Shown here piece by piece: positions 9,082 through 18,129 of a stretch of 64,000 nucleotides of DNA. Source of the stretch: Streptomyces sp. DH12 (GTDB lineage Bacteria; Actinomycetota; Actinomycetes; Streptomycetales; Streptomycetaceae). The stretch lies in NCBI RefSeq assembly GCF_020873895.1, contig NZ_JAHWGT010000029.1:27743-91742 (forward strand), written 5' to 3'. The position numbers were made by a program, and so were the translations under genes. Below the pieces are notes generated by a model. It had not been told where the DNA came from. It searched no databases and was given only the letters and a program-made list of their open reading frames with translations. Numbering within the stretch: the first letter of the stretch is position 1; each line of letters starts with the position of its first letter.

Positions 9082-10817
9082 CCTACGACATCGGCCGTGA
9101 GCTCGCACAGCTCAAGAAGCGGCTGGAGGCAGTCGAGCGGCAATCCCGCCTCGGCTCCGCCAGCGTCGACGACACCACCCTCGAGATCCGCGACGCCACC
9201 GGATCCCTCCGCGGGCTGATCGGCCAGCAGGCCGACGGCACCACCGCCGTCAACGTCGTCAACGGACCCACCCCACCCGCCCCCTCCACGCCCAGCGTCA
9301 CACCTGCGCTCGGCGGCCTCGCCGTCACCTGGGACGGAACCTTCACCGGTGGCGCTCCGGCCCCGCTCGACTGGTCCCGTGTCGAAGTCCACGCCGCCCC
9401 GGACACCGGCTTCACCCCGACTCCAGACACCCTCCAGGCCACCATCGAGTCGCCGCAGGGCGGCATCGTCTACCTTCCCGCCACCGAGCCTCTGCACGTA
9501 CTTCTGTTGTCGAGGAACACCTCCGGCGCTGCCTCCTCCACCACCACGACCGTCGGCCCCTACGAAGCGCGCCCCCTCGCCGACGACATCGGGCCTGGCG
9601 GCATCACCGAAACCCACATCGCCGACGGAGCTGTCACGACGCCCAAGGTCTTCGCCAACGCCATCACCACCCCCCTCCTGGCCGCCGGATCGGTGGACGC
9701 CGTCGCGCTCAAGGCGGACGCCATCACCGGAAAGATCATCACCGGGGGCGTCATCAACGGCGCCGAGTTCCACAGCGACAACGGCGCCGGCGCACTTGTC
9801 GACATCGAGGACGGCAAGGTAACCACCACCGCGTCCAACGGCTGGAAGATCCTCATCGACCCCACCCAGGCGCGGCCCGTCGTGGACTTTCACGACGGCG
9901 CGGGCAACATCGCAGGGTCCATCAACGGGTCCGGCGACAACGGCGAGCCCTCCCTCAACATCTCCAGCGGTCCCTTCCCCGATGGCGCCATCACCGACTG
10001 GCGCTGGGTCACCGCCCTCGGCCGGGACGCCACGGGCAACGGATGGCGAGTGGCCCGCGTGCGGCATTCCGACAACAGCGTCCAATCCGGCGGCCACATC
10101 CACGCCACCCCCACCTACACCCAGATCGGCTACATCGACACCGCGAACCCGACCGACAACGTCAACCTCTACATCGGGTTTCGCCACTTCCTCTTCCACG
10201 AGGGCCGCGCCTCCATCCAGCCCCCGGCGAGCGCGGACAGCGCCCTGACCGTGTCCGCGAAGGCGGCCCACACCGGCAAGCTCCTCCACGTCCGCCTGGG
10301 CGACGCCGACCGCCTCACCGTTTCGCCGGCAGGAGACCTCCAAGCCGCCGGCAGCATCGCCGCACCAGCCCTGACCGTCACCGGAACAGCAACGGTCGGC
10401 CAGCTCGCCGCCGACACCACCACCTGGACGGCCTACACCCCCACCGTCGCCGGCGGCGGCACCGCGACCTACACCGCCCGCACCGGCTGGTACTACAAGC
10501 TCGGAAAGATCGTCTTCTTCTCCGCCGAGTTCACCGTCGGGACCGCCGGCAGCGGCGCCTCCCTCGTCACCGTGACGACGCCCACCGCCATCGACCGCAC
10601 CACCCGCCAGGTGTTCCCCCTGCACGCCAAGGGCGCCTGGACCTCCGGCATGGCTGGCAACGGCAACGCGGTCTCCCTCGAGACCGGCAGCGGCAACGTC
10701 ATCGACCACCTGTCGATGTCGAACGACAACGCGCAGAACCGCGACGGCGTCCTCGCTGGCGTCAACCTGCTCTCCACGGCCCGCATCAGCATCACCGGCT
10801 GGTACCGCGAAGCCTGA
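9078..10817 (+). CDS. Tail fibre / receptor-binding minor tail protein
   Basis: The GTG start at 9078 is chosen because it forms a GTGA overlap with the previous stop; longer in-frame starts would run deep into that gene. The 579-residue product opens with a coiled coil (IGRELAQLKKRLEAVERQSRL), followed by a fibronectin-like domain. Next comes a shaft with short repeats such as GGITETHIADGAVTTPKVFANAI, typical of trimeric fibres. The C-terminal domain (about residues 440-579) is beta-rich and probably contacts the receptor. The role as adsorption protein is inferred from layout and position. Confidence 0.8.
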   Translation: MTYDIGRELAQLKKRLEAVERQSRLGSASVDDTTLEIRDATGSLRGLIGQQADGTTAVNVVNGPTPPAPSTPSVTPALGGLAVTWDGTFTGGAPAPLDWSRVEVHAAPDTGFTPTPDTLQATIESPQGGIVYLPATEPLHVLLLSRNTSGAASSTTTTVGPYEARPLADDIGPGGITETHIADGAVTTPKVFANAITTPLLAAGSVDAVALKADAITGKIITGGVINGAEFHSDNGAGALVDIEDGKVTTTASNGWKILIDPTQARPVVDFHDGAGNIAGSINGSGDNGEPSLNISSGPFPDGAITDWRWVTALGRDATGNGWRVARVRHSDNSVQSGGHIHATPTYTQIGYIDTANPTDNVNLYIGFRHFLFHEGRASIQPPASADSALTVSAKAAHTGKLLHVRLGDADRLTVSPAGDLQAAGSIAAPALTVTGTATVGQLAADTTTWTAYTPTVAGGGTATYTARTGWYYKLGKIVFFSAEFTVGTAGSGASLVTVTTPTAIDRTTRQVFPLHAKGAWTSGMAGNGNAVSLETGSGNVIDHLSMSNDNAQNRDGVLAGVNLLSTARISITGWYREA

Positions 10818-10992
10818 CCCCACCCCCACCCGGCGGTGAGCAGGGCAATGCCCGCCCGCCCAGGCGCCTACGCTGAACCCGACGGCGACCCTCCGCCGAG
10901 CTCCACCCCCCGAGGGACTGCGCGACGGCCACTGGCCGCGCAGCACACCACCCACCAGCTCTGGGCGCGGGGAGATCCAGGAGCTCGGGCGA
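10818..10992 (+). other. Intergenic gap between fibre and peptidase genes
   Basis: No gene is seen. A hairpin is present at 10918-10943: CTGCGCG pairs with CGCGCAG, with GGCC/GGCC inside. A TACGCT hexamer at 10869-10874 resembles a -10 box, but no good -35 is placed 16-18 bases upstream. It may mark a boundary between tail and lysis transcripts. Confidence 0.35.
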
Positions 10993-11808
10993 GTGCCCAC
11001 CACCATCGACGCCTACGCGTACCCGGTCCAGCCGTCCCTCGGCCGCCACCACGTCCTCGACGGCCGCAGCCTGGCCTACCGGCGCCCCTACGACGGCCAC
11101 CGGCTGCGCACCGCCGCGTGGGAACCGCGCATCCCCGTCCTCGACCAGCGCAACCTCCTCTCCCAGGGCGTCCACACCAGCACCATGGGCCTCGACACCG
11201 ACATCGACGCGCTCGCCTCGTGCACCGGCAACGCCGCCGCCGCGCTGCTGTCCGTCATCGCCCCCGACCGCGCGGCCGCCGACGGCCTTGACCTCGCGGA
11301 CGCGGCGGCCGCCCAGCGGTACGCCATCGACCTGTACTCCGACGCCACCCGCCACGACCGCTGGCACACCGCGTGCTGGCCCACCGACGACTGCGGCTCC
11401 TCCGGCCTCGGCGTCGCCAAGGCCCTCCGCGCGCGCGGCCTCATCGACCAGTACGGCCACGCGATGACCGCCGAAGAGCTGTGCGCGCTGCTCCAGACGG
11501 GGCCCGTCCTCCTCGGCATGCCCTGGTACGCCGCGTTCTCCGAGCCGGACCGGGACGGGTTCATCGACAACGTCGCCTGGTCCGCCTCCCCCCTCGAAGG
11601 CGGCCACGAGGTGTGCGTCACCGCCCTGGAACGGGTCCCGAACTGGGACGGGGTCCTCGACTACGACCACACCATCCTGCGCTTCCGCAACTCCTGGGGC
11701 GCGACGTGGGGCGACCACGGCGACGGCCGGCTGCGCCTGTCCACCTACCTCGCCATCCAGGCCCACTGCGACGTCATCCAGCCCCGACTCGACGGAGTGA
11801 CCCCGTGA
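10993..11808 (+). CDS. Papain-family (C1) cysteine peptidase
   Basis: This 271-residue protein starts at GTG. It keeps the papain catalytic set in the right order: Cys77 in LASCTGNAAAAL, His205 in LEGGHEVCV, and Asn233 in FRNSWGATWGDHGDG. No signal peptide or propeptide is visible, so it probably acts in the cytoplasm or as part of the virion. Papain-like peptidases occur in some actinophage tail or lysis clusters; possible jobs are processing of tail proteins or cleavage of host surface peptides at entry. The gene overlaps the endolysin start as GTGA. Confidence 0.85.
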   Translation: MPTTIDAYAYPVQPSLGRHHVLDGRSLAYRRPYDGHRLRTAAWEPRIPVLDQRNLLSQGVHTSTMGLDTDIDALASCTGNAAAALLSVIAPDRAAADGLDLADAAAAQRYAIDLYSDATRHDRWHTACWPTDDCGSSGLGVAKALRARGLIDQYGHAMTAEELCALLQTGPVLLGMPWYAAFSEPDRDGFIDNVAWSASPLEGGHEVCVTALERVPNWDGVLDYDHTILRFRNSWGATWGDHGDGRLRLSTYLAIQAHCDVIQPRLDGVTP

Positions 11809-13121
11809 CCACCTTCCACGTGGCGGTCGACCACCTCGACCCCGACACCCTCACCCCCACGACGACCTACCTGGGCACCTGCGACCAGGCCCACGTCGAC
11901 GAGGTCCGCGCCATCGCCGCCCTCGACACCAGCCCCCGCCACGTGCGCGAGCACCCCCGCCAGCCGGGCGCGTTCCTGGTGCTGCGCGACGACGGCGACC
12001 TCGACGTGTACGTCCCGGTCGACGCCCCCGACTTCACCGTCCGCGACCCGGACCCGGCCCTGCCGGCCGACACCCCCGACGGGGAGACGCCGGATCTGCC
12101 GCGCGGCGCCGCGGGGCCCGCCTACATCGCCGGCGCCGTCCGCTTCGGCGCCCAGCGCATCGGCGGTGCCATGGACACCAGCTCCCCGCCCCGGGTCGTG
12201 TGGCACACCACCGAGTCCCCGGCCGGCAGCAGCTACTTCTACAGCGTGGCCACCTTCCTCATCCGGGTCGGCGCCGAACCGCAGGTCATCTACGACCCCG
12301 TCTCCGACCTCCTCGGCCAGTTCGGGCCGCTCACCTCGAGCGGCCGCGCGCTGCGCAACGACGGCACCCGCCGCACCAACCGCGAGGGGAAGGTGTGCAT
12401 CCAGGTCGAGGTCCTCGGCCGGGCCCGCTCCCCGTGGACGGACGGCTTCGACCCGGCGGCGAAGCCGAACTTCCGCAAGCTCCTCGCCGCGGCCCGCGCG
12501 CACGGCGTGCCCGACACCTGGCCCGCCGGCTCCCCGGCCGCGACCGCTGCTGCGGCGACCCGCCGCGACCGCACCACCTGGCAGACCCGCGGCGGGCACT
12601 ACGGGCACTCCCAGGTCCCCGGCAACGACCACTGGGACCCGGGCGGCATCGACACCGGCATCGTGCCGGGCAAGCCCGACGCCCCGGGCCCCAGCACCCC
12701 GCCCCCGGCCACCGGCGTCCACGTCGTGAAGAAGGGCGAGACCCTCTCCGCCATCGCCGCCCGCCACAAGACGACCGTCCCCGTCCTGGCCAAGCTCAAC
12801 GGCCTGAAGGACCCGGACGTGCTCAAGACCGGCCAGCGCCTCAAGCTCCCCACCGCCGCACCGAAACCGCAGTACGAGCCGTTCCCGGGCGCCGCGTTCT
12901 TCCACACCGGCCGGCGCTCCCCCCTCATCACCGCGATGGGCCGCCGCCTCGTCGCCGAGGGCTGCGGCCGCTACAACCACGGCCCGGGCCCGCAGTTCAC
13001 CAACGCCGACCGGAACTCCTACGCCGCATGGCAGCGCAAGCTCGGCTACTCCGGCGCGGACGCCGACGGCATCCCCGGCAAGGCGTCCTGGGACGCCCTG
13101 AAGGTCCCCAAGCAGCTCTGA
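11805..13121 (+). CDS. Endolysin: amidase domain, LysM and peptidoglycan-binding domain
   Basis: The GTG start at 11805 overlaps the previous stop, giving 438 residues. Residues 1-100 are of unknown role. The middle domain has VVWHTTES (His134) and GHSQVPGNDHWDPGGID, the zinc ligands of PGRP-like N-acetylmuramoyl-L-alanine amidases. A proline linker leads to a LysM domain at about residues 305-349 (HVVKKGETLSAIAARHK). The C-terminus (GRYNHGPGPQFTNADRNSY, then WQRKLGYSGADADGIPGKASW) is a peptidoglycan-binding-1 type fold. It should cut the stem peptide from muramic acid at lysis. There is no signal peptide, so it needs the holins just downstream. Confidence 0.9.
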   Translation: MTTFHVAVDHLDPDTLTPTTTYLGTCDQAHVDEVRAIAALDTSPRHVREHPRQPGAFLVLRDDGDLDVYVPVDAPDFTVRDPDPALPADTPDGETPDLPRGAAGPAYIAGAVRFGAQRIGGAMDTSSPPRVVWHTTESPAGSSYFYSVATFLIRVGAEPQVIYDPVSDLLGQFGPLTSSGRALRNDGTRRTNREGKVCIQVEVLGRARSPWTDGFDPAAKPNFRKLLAAARAHGVPDTWPAGSPAATAAAATRRDRTTWQTRGGHYGHSQVPGNDHWDPGGIDTGIVPGKPDAPGPSTPPPATGVHVVKKGETLSAIAARHKTTVPVLAKLNGLKDPDVLKTGQRLKLPTAAPKPQYEPFPGAAFFHTGRRSPLITAMGRRLVAEGCGRYNHGPGPQFTNADRNSYAAWQRKLGYSGADADGIPGKASWDALKVPKQL

Positions 13122-13163
13122 CCTCCCTGAACCCGCCCGCCCGCTCACCCCTTGGAGACACCT

Positions 13164-13526
13164 GTGTCCACCCCGAAGTTCTTCGGCCGGGAGCCCGCCG
13201 CCTGGCTCGCCCTGGTCGCCGTCCTCGTCAAGCTCGCCGCCGCGTTCGGCTGGGACGCCAGCCCCACCGTGCAGGCCGCCGTCAACGGCTTCGCCGCCGC
13301 GGGCATGGGCGTGCTCATCGCCCTCGTCGTGAAGGACGGCCTCGGCGCCGCCATCGTCGGCTTCGCCCAGGGCGCACTCGCCCTCGCGCTCGGCCTCGGC
13401 CTCGACTGGTCCAGTGAGCGGCAAGCCGTCGTCATGGCCTTCGTCACCGTCGCCGTCGGCATGTGGGACCGCACCCAGGTCACCGCTCCTGTCCCGCCGA
13501 GCCCGGCGCGGCCCACCACGCCCTGA
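13164..13526 (+). CDS. Holin
   Basis: The GTG at 13164 is chosen because GGAG at 13154-13157 lies six bases upstream; a TTG at 13152 is possible but has no ribosome binding site. The 120-residue product has two hydrophobic segments: [16 protein letters not shown], and [20 protein letters not shown] plus LALALGLG. A short charged C-terminal tail follows. The size, topology and position after the endolysin fit a phage holin that opens the membrane for the amidase. Confidence 0.8.
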   Translation: MSTPKFFGREPAAWLALVAVLVKLAAAFGWDASPTVQAAVNGFAAAGMGVLIALVVKDGLGAAIVGFAQGALALALGLGLDWSSERQAVVMAFVTVAVGMWDRTQVTAPVPPSPARPTTP

Positions 13527-13565
13527 CCCGTATCCCGCCCACACCCCCCACCACCCGGAGTTCCC

Positions 13566-13859
13566 GTGACGGACGAGCCGACGCCAGGAGAGATGGTCAG
13601 GAGGCTGGAAGACCGGCTCAACGACGTCCGCGACGACATCCAGCAGCTCGGCCGGCGTCTCGACGAGAAGGTCGACCAGCGCATCTACGACCTCCGCCAC
13701 GAAGCCCTCGGCTCCCGGGTCGGGACCCTCGAGACGCTGCGGGAGAAGGACGCCGAGAAGCTGGTCGCCACCCGCCGCTGGCTCATCGGCGCCGTCGTGG
13801 TCCCCCTCGTCGGCATCCTCCTCCCGGTCATCATCCTGCTGAGCCGGGGAACCTCATGA
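13566..13859 (+). CDS. Second holin-like membrane protein with coiled coil
   Basis: This 97-residue protein starts at GTG after CACCCGGAG. Residues 8-65 form a charged coiled coil ([25 protein letters not shown]), and residues 70-93 form one transmembrane helix ([21 protein letters not shown]). Single-span proteins of this type often sit beside the main holin and act as second holins or antiholins. It overlaps the next gene as ATGA. Confidence 0.7.
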   Translation: MTDEPTPGEMVRRLEDRLNDVRDDIQQLGRRLDEKVDQRIYDLRHEALGSRVGTLETLREKDAEKLVATRRWLIGAVVVPLVGILLPVIILLSRGTS

Positions 13860-14578
13860 GGTCGAAGATCCGCGCCCAGGAGAGGCGCTGGCGGCGAGGC
13901 GACGTCCTCGCCCTCACCGCCGCGCTCACCCTCGGCGCGGCGTTCGCCTGGATCATGCTGTCCGTGCAGGGGCTCCGCGACGACCTGCGCGCCTCGAACG
14001 CTGCCCGTGACGCGCTCGCCGAGCAGGTCCTCCGGCTCGGCGAGCAGCCCATCGCCGGCGGCCCCGGAAGCCGCGGCGAGCCCAAGGCCGTCGCCGGGCC
14101 GCCCGGCCCGGCCGGCCCGGCGGGCGTACCCGGCCCCACGGGGCCGCCCGGGCCGCCGGGGGTGGCCATCACCGGCGCGCCGGGACGCACCGGCCCCCCA
14201 GGGCCGGTCGGCCCGTCCTCCACCGTGCCCGGCCCGGCCGGGCAGAACGCGGTCGGCGAACCCGGGCCCGCTGGGAACCCGGGACCCGCTGGCCCGCCCG
14301 GCCCGCCCGGTCCGGCTGGCGCCGACGGGACCGACGGAGCCGATGGCGCTGACGGAGTTGACGGCCGGGACGGTACGGACGGCCAGCCCCCCGCGGGCTG
14401 GACGTACACCGACACCGAGGGCGCCACCTACACCTGTCGGCGCGCCGACGACTTCGACCCGGCCGCCCCCCGCTACACCTGCACCCCCACCAGCACGCCC
14501 GCCCCTCCGGCGGACGACACCCCCGGCACCCCGCAGCCGTCCCCGCTGCTCGGCGTGCTCGACCGCCGCCGTCTCTGA
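13856..14578 (+). CDS. Membrane-anchored collagen-like protein
   Basis: The ATG at 13856 overlaps the previous stop as ATGA. The 240-residue product has a transmembrane helix at about residues 20-42 ([19 protein letters not shown]), a short coiled coil, and then about 100 residues of Gly-X-Y triplets rich in GPP and GPA, ending in [10 protein letters not shown]. The tail has two cysteines (YTCRRAD, RYTCTP). Collagen-like repeats are common in phage fibres, but a membrane anchor is unusual and fits the lysis cluster; a spanin-like or host-surface role is possible but unproven. Confidence 0.75.
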   Translation: MRSKIRAQERRWRRGDVLALTAALTLGAAFAWIMLSVQGLRDDLRASNAARDALAEQVLRLGEQPIAGGPGSRGEPKAVAGPPGPAGPAGVPGPTGPPGPPGVAITGAPGRTGPPGPVGPSSTVPGPAGQNAVGEPGPAGNPGPAGPPGPPGPAGADGTDGADGADGVDGRDGTDGQPPAGWTYTDTEGATYTCRRADDFDPAAPRYTCTPTSTPAPPADDTPGTPQPSPLLGVLDRRRL

Positions 14579-14587
14579 GGAGCCGCC

Positions 14588-16606
14588 GTGACGTTCCCCG
14601 CCGGTCTGCCGACCACCCTCCTCACCTACACCGCCGTCAACCCGGCCGGCGGCAGCCCGGCCCAGGGCACCGTGGAGTTCGCACCCACCGTCCCCGCCAT
14701 CACCGTCCCGGGCCACGATCCCGTCTTCAGCGGCCGCGGCACCTACCCGCTCGACAGCCTCGGCCGGCTCGTCGACGGCGACCAGGTCGGCGTGCGGCTC
14801 CTGCCCAACGACATCCCCGGCGCCAACCCGTCCGCCTGGGCGTGGCTGGTCACCGTCCGCATCACCGGCGCGCCCGTCCGCTCCTTCTACATCCGCCTGT
14901 CGACCAGCCAGGAGACCGCGGACCTGAAGACCTTGGACCACGCCGACCCCGCCCGCGCCCAGTACGTCCTCGTCCCGGGCCCGCAGGGCGAGCCCGGCCC
15001 CGCCGGCGCAGACGGCCAGGACGGACTGGACGGCGCGCCGGGGGAGCCGGGCCCCAAGGGCGACCCCGGTGAGACCGGGCCGCAGCCGCCCCTCGGCGCG
15101 GCCGGCGCCGGACCGACCATCGCCCTGCGCTCCGACGACCCCACCACGACGAACGCCCGGACCCCCCTGGCCCACGCCGACAGCCACGCCCCGGGCGGGC
15201 CCGACCCGCTCACCGCGGCGACGATCGGCGCCGAGACCCCGGACGGCGCGCAGGCCAAGGCCGACGCTGCCGAGCAGGCCGCCGTCACCGCCGCGGCGAG
15301 CGACGCGACGACGAAGGCGAACACCGCCCAGACCGCCGCAGTCCAGGCCGCAGCCACCGACGCCACGAGCAAGGTGAACACCCACACGGCGGCCGCCGAC
15401 CCGCACGGCGACCGCGCCTGGACCCGCGCCCGCTTCCTCCCCGCGGCCACCTCGCGCCGCCGCGACCTCCCCGACCCCGCCCTCGCCGACGGCCTCCACA
15501 CCGGCACCGCCCCGACCATCAGCACCGCCCAGACCACCACCCCCACCAGCGGCTACCTCAAGTACGCGCCGCCCGGCGTCGCCCTGACGGGCACCGACGT
15601 GACGGGCCCGTTCACCTACGCGGGCGCCGGCGGGTTCCAGATCGGCGCCTCTGGGGCGAACCTCTCCTACGTCAAGCCGACCTCCCGCTACCCGAACACC
15701 TACGACTCCGGCCAGTCCGTCTGGGCACTGGAGTTCTTCACCGACGCCGCCGTCTTCCAACTGCGCTTCCAGCACCAGAACGCCGCGATGTACCGCCTGT
15801 CCATCGACGGCCGGAAGGTCACCGACCTGATGCAGCCCGTCGGCGGGACCACGGCCGGCTCCGGGCACATGATGACCGTCGACCTCGGAAGCGCGGCGCC
15901 GCGCCGGATCCGCTTCGACTTCTCCACCGTCCCGTTCGGCGGGATCTACCTACCGCCCACCGCCACCATGTGGTCCTCCCCGCTGCCGGGCGGCCGCTTC
16001 ATGGTGCTCGGCGACAGCATCAGCGACGGCTCCGCGCAGAACACCGGCGGCGGCGCCGGCACCTGGTTCGCGCGCGCCGCCCGCCTCCTCGGCGCGGCCG
16101 ACGCCTGGGAACAGGGCCGAGGCGGCACCGGCTACATCACCGCCGGCGCCTTCGCCACGTTCGGCACCCGGGCCCCGGCCGACGTCATCGCCTGGACCCC
16201 GACCCGGCTCGTCATCTGGGGCGGCTACAACGACAACACCGGATCCCAGTCGGCCATCTCCACGGCCGCGGCCGCCCTGTACGGGCAGCTCCGCTCCGGC
16301 CTACCGGACTGCGAGGTGTACGTGCTCGGCTGCTGGTCCCCGACCGGCAGCCCGGGCGCTTCGATCACGAACACCGACACCACGCTGCGCATCGCGGCGG
16401 CCGCCGCCGGCTACCCGTTCGTCTCGCCGGTGACGGGGTCGGTGTACGACTCGGCGGGCGCCCTGGTGGTGACGCACGGCCCGTGGATCACCGCGGGGAA
16501 CGCGGCCGCGTACGTCGGGGCCGACGGCGTCCACCCGACCGACGCCGGCCACGTCTACCTCTCACGCCGGATCGTCGCTGCGATCCGGGAGTTGATGCCC
16601 GCCTGA
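14588..16606 (+). CDS. Tail fibre with collagen-like segment and SGNH hydrolase domain
   Basis: This 672-residue protein starts at GTG after GAGGAG. Residues 1-130 form a beta-rich module. Residues 130-167 are Gly-X-Y repeats, followed by an alanine-rich coiled coil (AKADAAEQAAVTAAASDATTKA). The C-terminal half has the SGNH-hydrolase blocks: GDS at 475-477 (MVLGDSISDG), GGYND, and D646-x-x-H649 (DGVHPTDAGH). Such domains deacetylate or cleave esters on cell-wall polymers. I infer a tail-borne depolymerase or esterase that clears the host surface. It lies after the lysis genes, apart from the main tail cluster. Confidence 0.85.
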   Translation: MTFPAGLPTTLLTYTAVNPAGGSPAQGTVEFAPTVPAITVPGHDPVFSGRGTYPLDSLGRLVDGDQVGVRLLPNDIPGANPSAWAWLVTVRITGAPVRSFYIRLSTSQETADLKTLDHADPARAQYVLVPGPQGEPGPAGADGQDGLDGAPGEPGPKGDPGETGPQPPLGAAGAGPTIALRSDDPTTTNARTPLAHADSHAPGGPDPLTAATIGAETPDGAQAKADAAEQAAVTAAASDATTKANTAQTAAVQAAATDATSKVNTHTAAADPHGDRAWTRARFLPAATSRRRDLPDPALADGLHTGTAPTISTAQTTTPTSGYLKYAPPGVALTGTDVTGPFTYAGAGGFQIGASGANLSYVKPTSRYPNTYDSGQSVWALEFFTDAAVFQLRFQHQNAAMYRLSIDGRKVTDLMQPVGGTTAGSGHMMTVDLGSAAPRRIRFDFSTVPFGGIYLPPTATMWSSPLPGGRFMVLGDSISDGSAQNTGGGAGTWFARAARLLGAADAWEQGRGGTGYITAGAFATFGTRAPADVIAWTPTRLVIWGGYNDNTGSQSAISTAAAALYGQLRSGLPDCEVYVLGCWSPTGSPGASITNTDTTLRIAAAAAGYPFVSPVTGSVYDSAGALVVTHGPWITAGNAAAYVGADGVHPTDAGHVYLSRRIVAAIRELMPA

Positions 16607-16612
16607 CCCACC

Positions 16613-16646
16613 ACGTGTCCTATGGATTTTTGACTAAAATAAGGGA
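16613..16646 (+). repeat. 34-bp inverted repeat, left copy (putative recombinase site or element end)
   Basis: This AT-rich sequence opens CGTGTCCTAT and closes ATAAGGGAG. Read inward it matches the inward-reading sequence at 28180-28147 at 29 of 34 positions, with all mismatches in the centre. It lies seven bases after the SGNH fibre stop. GGGAGT/ACTCCC forms a small hairpin at 16642-16658 next to it. Outer arms conserved with a variable centre is the layout of tyrosine recombinase core sites. Confidence 0.7.
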
Positions 16647-16704
16647 GTCTTGCACTCCCAGCAGCCTGCGGCAGGCCGTCGGCACCTACAGCTACGATCG
16701 CCGC

Positions 16705-16908
16705 ATGAGCACGACTCCCGATGATGTAGAGGCAGCAACGCTGGTCTGCGGGGCCTGCCGGGCGAGCCTCCTGAAGCCGGCTCCTGTTCAGTGGGAGCCG
16801 TTGTGGCACGAAGGGTGGCGCTGGCTCGGCACCCTGGGCTTGGTGTCGTGCCCCTCGTGTCCGCCTGTCGTAGTCGTCGACGAGCACGGCAGGCACGTTC
16901 GACCATAG
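16705..16908 (+). CDS. Small zinc-ribbon protein
   Basis: This is a 67-residue product with an ATG seven bases after TACGAT, a possible -10 box, so a leaderless transcript is likely. It carries CGAC near residue 16 and CPSC near residue 51, a plausible Cys4 zinc site, and a Trp-rich middle (WEPLWHEGWRWLG). No family is recognised. It is the first gene inside the left inverted repeat. Confidence 0.55.
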   Translation: MSTTPDDVEAATLVCGACRASLLKPAPVQWEPLWHEGWRWLGTLGLVSCPSCPPVVVVDEHGRHVRP

Positions 16909-17150
16909 GGGACCGACGAGGGCCCGACGTCGGCTGGCGCCGCGTCGTCTCGTCGGAGGGGCGCGCAGGACAGCGACAATCCGAGCCGAGGCGTCACAGG
17001 CTCCTTCGCTCAGAATCGTTCCTGACGAAGTCGTTGATCACGAAACCATTCGCCTGGTCAGAGGCGCGCGCCGGGCAGTACAGGCCCCTCGCTCCAGATA
17101 AGGTTTCTTCTCAAGAGCCACGACTTCTGAAGCGGGGGGAGGGCTACGCC

Positions 17151-17780
17151 ATGAGCAAGACCGTGCGCCTCCGAGAACATAGGTACGACATCATCGACGC
17201 TTACAAGCAGGGCGCGACCCTGTCCGACCTCGCGCGCCGGCACAGCGCTACGACGACGGACATCCGCACGTTGCTGCTCAGCAACAGCGTCCCCCTGCGT
17301 ACGGAACGGATGCCAGGCCCCGAGGTCGTTGAGGCGTTGGTGGCGGCGTACGCGAGTGGCGGGACGGTGAACCAACTGGCACGTGACTACCAGCTCGGAA
17401 CAACGACCGTCAGACGGGTGCTGGTGGAGAACGGTGTCAAGGTACGCAACCAGGGCCTCACTCAGCAGCAGCGCGCCGAGGTGCGCCGCTTGTACGCACA
17501 AGGTGAGAGCGCTGCCGCCATCGCCAGGGTCTTCGGCGTAGCCCGGATGACGGTCCAGAAGGCTGTCGAGGAGCACGGTGGCACGATGCGAAGTCATGCC
17601 GAAGCCCGAGCCGTTCGACGAGGCGAAGTCCCGGTCCTGTCCGACGAGGAACTCGTGCAGCGGTATCAGGCGGGTGACAGCATGGTCCGCCTGGCCGAGG
17701 AGTTCCACGTCGGGACCAGCACCCTTCGCCGTCGATTGCGCGCCTTGGGAGTGCCCAGCCGCAGGAGGGGTGGAGCGTGA
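17151..17780 (+). CDS. DNA-binding protein with four tandem helix-turn-helix units
   Basis: The ATG at 17151 follows GGGGGGAGGG, the best ribosome binding site in this stretch; upstream in-frame sequence is low quality. The 209-residue protein contains four resolvase-type HTH units at about residues 11-45, 58-95, 108-143 and 164-200, each with a helix, a G, an LA.RHS-type turn and TT..R recognition residues. No enzymatic domain is present. It heads a chain of overlapping genes ending in two tyrosine recombinases. A role as architectural or directionality factor, or as regulator of that operon, is an inference. Confidence 0.8.
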   Translation: MSKTVRLREHRYDIIDAYKQGATLSDLARRHSATTTDIRTLLLSNSVPLRTERMPGPEVVEALVAAYASGGTVNQLARDYQLGTTTVRRVLVENGVKVRNQGLTQQQRAEVRRLYAQGESAAAIARVFGVARMTVQKAVEEHGGTMRSHAEARAVRRGEVPVLSDEELVQRYQAGDSMVRLAEEFHVGTSTLRRRLRALGVPSRRRGGA

Positions 17781-17881
17781 ACGAGTCGATCATCGAGTTC
17801 CTGCGCGCCCGCTACGACGAGGAAGACGGGTGGCTGCTGAAGAAGCATCCCCGGCTCGGCGTGCCGGGGGCCCGCCGGTGA
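17777..17881 (+). CDS. Very short overlapping ORF (34 aa)
   Basis: It starts at GTG in a GTGA overlap with the HTH gene and ends in a GTGA overlap with the next gene. The sequence (MNESIIEFLRARYDEEDG) resembles the beginning of small Streptomyces proteins of the DUF6221 type but stops early. It may be a truncated remnant or a translational coupler. Low certainty that the peptide matters. Confidence 0.4.
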   Translation: MNESIIEFLRARYDEEDGWLLKKHPRLGVPGARR

Positions 17882-18129
17882 CCCCCGATGACGAGGCGAC
17901 CGCACACCTGCTGGTGACCGCGGCCTTCCACGATGCCGCGGCCGGCGCCGATGAGCGGGGGGACTCCAGCATCGGGGACTTCTCCCGGGCCGTCCTGCGC
18001 CGGTTCGAGGAGCATCAGCACCTGGAGGGCTCCCTGTACGCAGTCGTGATGAAGTACGCCCTGGAGCACGCGCCGCCCGAGGACGTGGCGGCGCTGCGCC
18101 GCTGGATCGCGGAGGTGACCGGGCCGTGA
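17878..18129 (+). CDS. Hypothetical small protein
   Basis: This is an 83-residue, mostly helical and acidic protein (DEATAHLLVTAAFHDAAAG, then DFSRAVLRRFEEHQHLEG). It starts at GTG in a four-base overlap and ends in a GTGA overlap with the first recombinase. No domain is recognised. Coupling suggests it works with, or sets the level of, the recombinases. Confidence 0.6.
   Translation: MTPDDEATAHLLVTAAFHDAAAGADERGDSSIGDFSRAVLRRFEEHQHLEGSLYAVVMKYALEHAPPEDVAALRRWIAEVTGP

Noticed and set aside
16791-17150. N-terminal extension of the four-HTH protein
   Set aside because: Upstream codons are open but low complexity, and the ATG at 17151 has a much better ribosome binding site.
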